Shown: in pieces, positions 59,220-64,000 of the stretch | Numbering within the stretch: the first letter of the stretch is position 1 | Layout of the letters: every line of letters begins with the position of its first letter | Source: Limnohabitans planktonicus II-D5 | GTDB lineage: Bacteria > Pseudomonadota > Gammaproteobacteria > Burkholderiales > Burkholderiaceae_C | Length of the DNA: 64,000 nucleotides | Assembly (NCBI RefSeq): GCF_001270065.2 | Contig: NZ_LFYT02000007.1 | Location: 62,001-126,000, forward strand | Direction of reading: 5' to 3' | Made by a program: the position numbers and the translations under genes | The notes under the pieces: generated by a model | Told to the model about the DNA's origin: nothing | Seen by the model: the letters and a program-made list of their open reading frames with translations, nothing else | Databases searched by the model: none

Positions 59220-60437
59220 ATGAGCATGCATCCTTATCAAAGATCCGTCCTTGTCGCCGGTGGTGGCATTGGCGGTCTGGCCGCCGCCCTCGCTTTGGTG
59301 CGCCAGGGCTTTCAGGTCACCGTGCTCGAACAAGCCTCCGAAATTGGCGAGATCGGCGCGGGCATCCAGCTCGGCCCCAACGCCTTCCACGCCTTTGACG
59401 CTTTGGGCATTGGTGACAAAGCCCGTGGCCGCGCCGTCTACACCGACTTCATGGTCATGCACGACGCGATCGACGAATACCAGGTCGGCAAGATCCCCAC
59501 CGACGATAAATTCCGCCAGCGTTTTGGCAACCCCTATGCCGTGATCCACCGCGCCGATGTGCATTTGTCTTTACTCGAAGGCGCGCAAGAAACCGGACAA
59601 GTTCAATTTCACACCAACACCCGCGTGGTCCGCATTGAGCAAGACGACACGAGCGTGACCGTGTGGGACCAAAACGGCAAGGCTTTTCAGGGCTGCGCCC
59701 TGATCGGGGCCGATGGCGTCAAGTCGGTGGTGCGCGAGCAGTTTGTGGGCGACCCGGCCCGAGTCACGGGCCATGTGGTCTACCGCGCCGTGGTCGACAA
59801 AAAAGACTTTCCAGCCGATCTGCAATGGAACGCAGCCGCCATCTGGGTGGGCCCCAACTGCCACCTGGTGCACTACCCGCTGCGCGGTGGCGAGCAGTAC
59901 AACGTGGTGGTCACCTTCCACAGCCGCGAGCCAGAAGAATGGGGCGTCAAAGACGGCAACAAAGAAGAAGTGCAAAGTTACTTCCAGGGCATTTGCCCCA
60001 GGGCCCGCCAGCTGATTGACCTGCCCAAGACCTGGAAACGCTGGGCAACAGCCGACCGCGAGCCGATTGGCCAGTGGACCTATGGCCGCGTGACCCTGCT
60101 GGGCGACGCGGCCCACCCCACCACGCAGTACATGGCCCAAGGCGCCTGCATGGCGATGGAAGACGCTGTCACTTTGGGCGAAGCCTTGCGCACGCACCAC
60201 AACGACTGGCCCAAGGCTTTGGACATGTACCAACGCGCCCGCGTGGCCCGCACCGCCCGCATCGTGCTCTCCAGCCGCGAGATGGGGCGCATCTACCACG
60301 CCAAAGGTGTGGAGCGTTTGGTGCGCAACGACCTGTGGCGCGGCCGCAGCCCCGAGCGCTTTTATGATGCGATGGAGTGGCTGTATGGCTGGAACGTCAG
60401 CAACTGCCTCGACGCCGCTATTGATCCTGCGCGCTGA
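59220..60437 (+). CDS. 3-hydroxybenzoate 6-hydroxylase (FAD monooxygenase)
   Basis: 405 aa. FAD motif VLVAGGGIGGLAAALALVRQ, the DG motif LIGADGVKS and the GD motif LLGDAAHPTTQYMAQGACMA with catalytic Asp. Close in size and pattern to XlnD/MhbM/NagX-type enzymes that add a hydroxyl para to the existing one, giving gentisate with NADH and oxygen. It leads the cluster with gentisate dioxygenase and downstream steps. A related salicylate hydroxylase is the alternative, less likely next to gentisate genes. Confidence 0.88.
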   Translation: MSMHPYQRSVLVAGGGIGGLAAALALVRQGFQVTVLEQASEIGEIGAGIQLGPNAFHAFDALGIGDKARGRAVYTDFMVMHDAIDEYQVGKIPTDDKFRQRFGNPYAVIHRADVHLSLLEGAQETGQVQFHTNTRVVRIEQDDTSVTVWDQNGKAFQGCALIGADGVKSVVREQFVGDPARVTGHVVYRAVVDKKDFPADLQWNAAAIWVGPNCHLVHYPLRGGEQYNVVVTFHSREPEEWGVKDGNKEEVQSYFQGICPRARQLIDLPKTWKRWATADREPIGQWTYGRVTLLGDAAHPTTQYMAQGACMAMEDAVTLGEALRTHHNDWPKALDMYQRARVARTARIVLSSREMGRIYHAKGVERLVRNDLWRGRSPERFYDAMEWLYGWNVSNCLDAAIDPAR

Positions 60438-60463
60438 TGTTTGAATTTTGTACACCGGTATCT

Positions 60464-60540
60464 CGTAGGTCGGTGGCTTTAACCCCGACATTGCGGGCTT
60501 CGGCGTAGGCTGCATGTCGAGGCTAAAGCCACCGACCTAC
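60464..60540. repeat. REPIN variant between hydroxylase and dioxygenase genes
   Basis: 77 bp inverted repeat. Arms begin GTAGGTCGGTGGCTTTA and end TAAAGCCACCGACCTAC. The GTAG head and GTCGG stem match the main family but the inner stem differs on both arms together. Confidence 0.82.
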
Positions 60541-60587
60541 AACTGCCTAGACGCGACGCAACACAACTGATTGGACGGAGAAACAAC

Positions 60588-61625
60588 ATGAACGACCTTG
60601 GACGTATCGAAGACCTGCCCGCAGACTATGTGCAGGATCTGCGCAATGTGAACCTCGTGCCCCTGTGGCCCAGCCTGCGCGGCGTGCTGCCCCCCAAGGT
60701 GCCCACCCGCCAGACCCAGCCCACCTGCTGGGCTTACAAAGACATCAAGCCCCTGCTGCTCAAAGCGGGCGAGCTGACCCCGATTGAAAAAGCCGAGCGC
60801 CGCGTGCTGGTGCTGGCCAACCCAGGTCACGGGCTCGACAAAATGCAGGCCTCAGCCGCCATGTACTTGGGCATGCAACTGCTCATGCCCGGCGAGTGGG
60901 CCCCCAGCCACCGCCACACACCCAACGCGGTGCGCATGGTGGTGGAAGGCGAAGGCGCCTGGACCACGGTGGACGGCGAGAAATGCCCCATGAGCCGGGG
61001 CGACTTGATCCTGACCCCCACGGGCCTGTGGCACGAACACGGCCATGACGGCACCGAGCCTGTGATCTGGCTCGATGTGCTGGACTTGCCCTTGGTCTAT
61101 TACATGGAGGCCAGCTACCACATCAACGGCGACCGCCAGACCGTGGTGCCCGGCCAGGGCGACAAACAATACGCCCGTGGCGGCGTGGTGCCCTCACATG
61201 TGTTTGAGCGCAGCAAGAAGGCTTATCCCATGCTGCGCTACGCATGGAAAGACGCCAAGGCCGCGCTCGAATCTCTGGCCGCAGACGATGCCGGTTTGGA
61301 GCAGGTGCAAGTGACTTACACCAACCCCGAAACCGGTGGCGACGCCGAAAACATTTTGGGCTTTTACGCCCTGATGCTGCGCCCCGGCCAGACCCTGCGC
61401 TTGAGCGCCCGTTCGCCTGCGCAGGTGTTTCACGTCATCGAAGGCGCTGTGCAAGCGCAGATCGTGGCCAGCACTTTCACCCTGGCCGAAGCCGACACCT
61501 GCTGCGCGCCCGGCTACGAGGCTGTGACGCTGAGCAACCTGAACACCGAGCAGCCTGCATTCGTGTTCATCGCCGATGAATCGCCGCTGCACCGCAAGTT
61601 GGGTGTGTACGAGAACCGGGGCTGA
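60588..61625 (+). CDS. Gentisate 1,2-dioxygenase
   Basis: 345 aa bicupin. N-terminal region (LWPSLRGVLPPKVPTRQTQP), cupin motif with SHRHTPNAVRMVVEGEGAWT (iron-binding His pair) and the second cupin in GFYALMLRPGQTLRLSARSP. It opens gentisate between C1 and C2 to give maleylpyruvate. Start supported by GGAG 8 nt upstream. Confidence 0.94.
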   Translation: MNDLGRIEDLPADYVQDLRNVNLVPLWPSLRGVLPPKVPTRQTQPTCWAYKDIKPLLLKAGELTPIEKAERRVLVLANPGHGLDKMQASAAMYLGMQLLMPGEWAPSHRHTPNAVRMVVEGEGAWTTVDGEKCPMSRGDLILTPTGLWHEHGHDGTEPVIWLDVLDLPLVYYMEASYHINGDRQTVVPGQGDKQYARGGVVPSHVFERSKKAYPMLRYAWKDAKAALESLAADDAGLEQVQVTYTNPETGGDAENILGFYALMLRPGQTLRLSARSPAQVFHVIEGAVQAQIVASTFTLAEADTCCAPGYEAVTLSNLNTEQPAFVFIADESPLHRKLGVYENRG

Positions 61626-61636
61626 TGTCCCGCATT

Positions 61637-61708
61637 TGTAGGAGCTTGCCTGCAAGCGATGGCCTGCGGACCGCAAGCGCTTGAATCGCCAGCAGGCTGG
61701 CTCCTACA
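61637..61708. repeat. GTAGGAGC-type REP hairpin
   Basis: TGTAGGAGCTTGCCTGCAAG pairs with a later GCAGGCTGGCTCCTACA. Different sequence class from the GTAGGTCGG family but similar layout, resembling REP sequences of other proteobacteria. It lies between the dioxygenase and hydrolase genes. Confidence 0.82.
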
Positions 61709-61737
61709 CAAAAACCTTTCACCCTCTGAATGACTCC

Positions 61738-62439
61738 ATGACCTCTTACCTCTTCACCCCTCCCGCCGTTGCCTCCCTGACAGTTCGCGGCAAAACCGAG
61801 CGCTTCCCCGTCAACCGCATCTTCTGCGTGGGCCGCAACTACCACGCACACGCTGTGGAAATGGGCCGTCCCGTCGACAAGAGCGTCGAGCAAGCCTTCT
61901 ACTTCACCAAGTCGCCGCAGACCTTGGTGGAGAGTGGCTCAGAAGTGGCCTACCCACCCCGCACCAACAACTACCACTTCGAGATGGAGTTGGTGCTGGC
62001 TATCGGCAAAGCAGGTTTTCGCGTGAGCGAAGCCCAAGCGCATGAGCTGGTGTATGGCTACGCAGCAGGCCTGGACATGACCCGCCGCGACCTGCAGCTG
62101 GTGGCGCGTGACAAAGGCCGCCCCTGGGACACGGGCAAGGACATCGAGCAAGGCTCGGTCTGCTCCGAGATCGTGCCCATGCCCGGCGTGGTGATCGAGC
62201 GCGGCGCGATTGCGCTGGAAGTCAACGGTGCCACCAAACAGTCGTCCAACGTGGACAAACTGATCTGGAACATCCGTGAAATCATTGCCGACCTGTCCAC
62301 CTACTACCACCTGCAGCCCGGCGACCTGATCTACACCGGCACGCCCGAAGGCGTGGGCCCAGTGCTGCCCGGCGACAAAATCACGGGCCATGTGGAAGGC
62401 GTGGCAGAAGTGGCGCTGACGATTGGCGCAGCAAAATAA
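61738..62439 (+). CDS. Fumarylpyruvate hydrolase (FAH family)
   Basis: 233 aa from ATG 61738. FAH domain: FPVNRIFCVGRNYHAHAVEM, FEMELVLAIG with metal-binding acidic residues, VYGYAAGLDMTRRDLQ, and LIYTGTPEGVGPVLPGD near the end. It cleaves fumarylpyruvate to fumarate and pyruvate, final step of the gentisate route. 5' region contains a REP hairpin. Confidence 0.92.
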   Translation: MTSYLFTPPAVASLTVRGKTERFPVNRIFCVGRNYHAHAVEMGRPVDKSVEQAFYFTKSPQTLVESGSEVAYPPRTNNYHFEMELVLAIGKAGFRVSEAQAHELVYGYAAGLDMTRRDLQLVARDKGRPWDTGKDIEQGSVCSEIVPMPGVVIERGAIALEVNGATKQSSNVDKLIWNIREIIADLSTYYHLQPGDLIYTGTPEGVGPVLPGDKITGHVEGVAEVALTIGAAK

Positions 62440-62526
62440 ATCGACGATCCATCTGGCAAGCTCGAACATCCATGCCCCCGCATGGACAGCCAAGCTTGAC
62501 TCATCATCACCCACCAGGAGAACACC

Positions 62527-63162
62527 ATGAAGCTCTACAGTTTTTTCAGAAGCGGCACCTCGCACCGACTGCGCATTGCGCTCAACCTCAAAGGCATCGC
62601 CACCGACTATGTGGCGGTAGACCTGCGGGTGGACGAGCAGCAAAACGAAGCGTTCAAGGCCATCAACCCGCAAGGCTTGGTGCCCGCGCTCGACACCGGC
62701 GAGCAAGTGCTGATCCAGTCGCCGGCCATCATCGAGTGGCTGGAAGAAAAATACCCCTCGCCCGCACTGCTGCCCGCAGGTGCTGACGAGCGCGCTCATG
62801 TGCGTGCGCTGGCGGCGATTGTGGGTTGCGACATCCACCCGATCAACAACCGCCGCATTTTGCAAACTTTGCGCCAGCAGTTCGGTGCCGACGAAGCCGC
62901 CATCAACGCCTGGTGCGGAACATGGATCAGTGACGGGTTTGACGCTTACGAAGCCTTGATTGCCGCCGACACCCAACGTGGCCGCTTCAGCTTTGGCGAT
63001 GCGCCCTCCCTGGCCGATGTGTATTTGATCCCGCAAGTGGAAAGCGCCCGCCGCTTCAAGGTGGACCTGTCACGCTGGCCCCTGATCAGCGCCATCGACC
63101 AGGCCTGCGGCGAGCTCGACGCGTTCAAGAACGCCGCTCCGATGGCCCAGCCTGACGCCTGA
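62527..63162 (+). CDS. Maleylpyruvate isomerase (zeta-class GST)
   Basis: 211 aa. Glutathione site SGTSHRLRIALNLKGI at the N-terminus matches S-x-x-S-x-R-x-R-I-A-L of zeta GSTs, followed by NPQGLVPALDTG and QSPAIIEWLEEKYP. It isomerises maleylpyruvate to fumarylpyruvate using glutathione. Maleylacetoacetate isomerase is the homologous alternative; neighbours favour the gentisate role. RBS AGGAG upstream. Confidence 0.9.
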   Translation: MKLYSFFRSGTSHRLRIALNLKGIATDYVAVDLRVDEQQNEAFKAINPQGLVPALDTGEQVLIQSPAIIEWLEEKYPSPALLPAGADERAHVRALAAIVGCDIHPINNRRILQTLRQQFGADEAAINAWCGTWISDGFDAYEALIAADTQRGRFSFGDAPSLADVYLIPQVESARRFKVDLSRWPLISAIDQACGELDAFKNAAPMAQPDA

Positions 63163-63180
63163 ATCGTTGGGCGCTTTAGG

Positions 63181-63342
63181 TTGGGCGTTGGGCGTTGGGC
63201 GTTGGGCGTTGGGCGTTGGGCGTTGGGCGTAGATGCTCGGGTGAGTGCGCAATACGCTGAACCCTAAACCCTGAACCCTGAACCCTGAACCCTGAACCCT
63301 GAACCCTGAACGCTGAACGCTGAACGCTGAACGCTCAACGCT
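63181..63342. repeat. Two heptamer tandem repeat tracts
   Basis: TTGGGCG repeated seven times (63181-63229), then after about 25 bp the heptamer CCCTGAA and its variant CGCTGAA repeated about twelve times (63256-63342). Both have a 7-bp period. The second tract runs into the aldo/keto reductase stop codon. Confidence 0.9.
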
Positions 63343-64000
63343 AGACGCCAAACACCTCGGTATCCACCTCGCTGTTGGCCTGCGCGTTGTAGCGGTTACC
63401 CGCCACCGTGTTCTGGTTGATCAATGCCTCCAGGCGCATCAACAAAGCCGCGTCCAAGTTCACATCCACCGCCCCCAAGTCATCGCACAAATGCGCCACG
63501 GACGTGGTGCCGGGGATGGGGATGATGTGGTCCGCCTTGTGCAACAGCCAGGCCAGCGCCAGCTGGGCCGGGCTGCAAGCGGCTTCCCGAGCCAGGGCAT
63601 GGTAGCCGGGCAGCAGCTTCTGATTGGCCGCGAAATTGTCCGGGGCAAAACGCGGCATGCTGCGGCGGATGTCCTTGGCGTCCAGACGTTCGATGTCAAT
63701 CGGCTCGCCACACAAAAACCCACGGGCCACCGGGCTGAACGCCACAAAGGCGCTGCCCAGTTCACGGCAGGCTTGCAAGAGCGCGATTTCGGGATTGCGC
63801 GTCCACAGCGAATATTCGGTCTGCACCGCTGCAATGGGGTGTACGGCATGCGCTATGCGCAGTGTCTGGGCTGACACCTCGGACAGGCCAACGGCTTGAA
63901 TCTTGCCCTGTCGGACCAAGTCGCTCAACGCACCCACACTGTCTTCAATCGGCACCTTTTTGTCCCAGCGGTGCAGGTAATACAAGTCAATCACGTCGGT
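63341..64000 (-). CDS. Aldo/keto reductase, 5' end off window
   Basis: 220 codons are visible. [20 protein letters not shown] contains the catalytic HRWD region of AKRs, with [10 protein letters not shown] and [13 protein letters not shown] typical of the AKR family that reduces aldehydes with NADPH. C-terminal [20 protein letters not shown] is the NADP-binding loop. The N-terminal catalytic Asp/Tyr are beyond 64000. Confidence 0.92.
   Translation of the reverse strand, partial: TDVIDLYYLHRWDKKVPIEDSVGALSDLVRQGKIQAVGLSEVSAQTLRIAHAVHPIAAVQTEYSLWTRNPEIALLQACRELGSAFVAFSPVARGFLCGEPIDIERLDAKDIRRSMPRFAPDNFAANQKLLPGYHALAREAACSPAQLALAWLLHKADHIIPIPGTTSVAHLCDDLGAVDVNLDAALLMRLEALINQNTVAGNRYNAQANSEVDTEVFGV

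Noticed and set aside
63256..63342. Telomere-like repeats (CCCTGAA)
   Set aside because: A circular bacterial chromosome is expected and the tract lies between ordinary genes; it is an ordinary microsatellite.

Overview
The window is GC-rich proteobacterial DNA. Gene content points to Burkholderiales, probably a freshwater Comamonadaceae-type betaproteobacterium: a Bug/TctC solute receptor, a gentisate pathway cluster, a MerR regulator beside tRNA-Pro, and TVP38, RhlE and EttA housekeeping genes. The genus cannot be fixed from sequence alone.

Layout. 1-476 is the 5' part of a TVP38-family membrane protein. 0.5-19 kb is a defence and accessory island: a Fic protein, relics of rhuM and hsdM, a type II restriction-modification pair (GIY-YIG nuclease plus C5 methylase), HigBA-like and BrnTA-like toxin-antitoxin pairs, and a full type I system (hsdM, hsdS, hsdR) with cargo genes between hsdS and hsdR. 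A short integron-cassette-like array without an integrase (about 17.0-19.0 kb), containing an IS91-type relic, closes this part. A broken ynjB-ynjD-ynjF locus follows. 20.5-32.8 kb is mostly ordinary chromosome: FAD oxidoreductase, LysR, sterol-desaturase-like protein, polysaccharide deacetylase, beta-propeller, hydrolase, RsuA-type pseudouridine synthase, EttA and a DEDDh exonuclease. 32.9-45.3 kb is a second defence island: a winged-helix/nucleotidyltransferase pair with a nonsense codon in the second gene, HipA-like kinase and DUF3037, AlbA_2 ATPase, GIY-YIG nuclease, an unrecognised three-gene module with a PD-(D/E)xK-like nuclease, and hsdS and hsdR without hsdM. 45.6-64 kb is core metabolism: TctC, RhlE, a TPP-riboswitch operon (thiM-thiE-thiD-cytX-TonB receptor), tRNA-Asn, OmpA/CHASE2/FecR genes, tRNA-Pro, MerR, the 3-hydroxybenzoate/gentisate cluster and an aldo/keto reductase cut by the window end.

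The most distinctive feature is a REP/REPIN family. Each unit has a GTAG head and an imperfect hairpin closed by GTCGG/CCGAC. Units are paired head to head and often lie inside small elements whose ends read TTGATTCGGCCC and TTGATCCGGCAC. One array at 22.8-24.4 kb has at least eight steps of exactly 105 bp. Elsewhere these elements supply stop codons to neighbours, abut a start codon and sit in a deletion of the ynj operon. A second theme is partial gene duplication around accessory cargo (hsdR 5' end, hsdR 3' end, hsdM 5' end, GIY-YIG 5' end, ynjF), suggesting repeated modular insertion and recombination.
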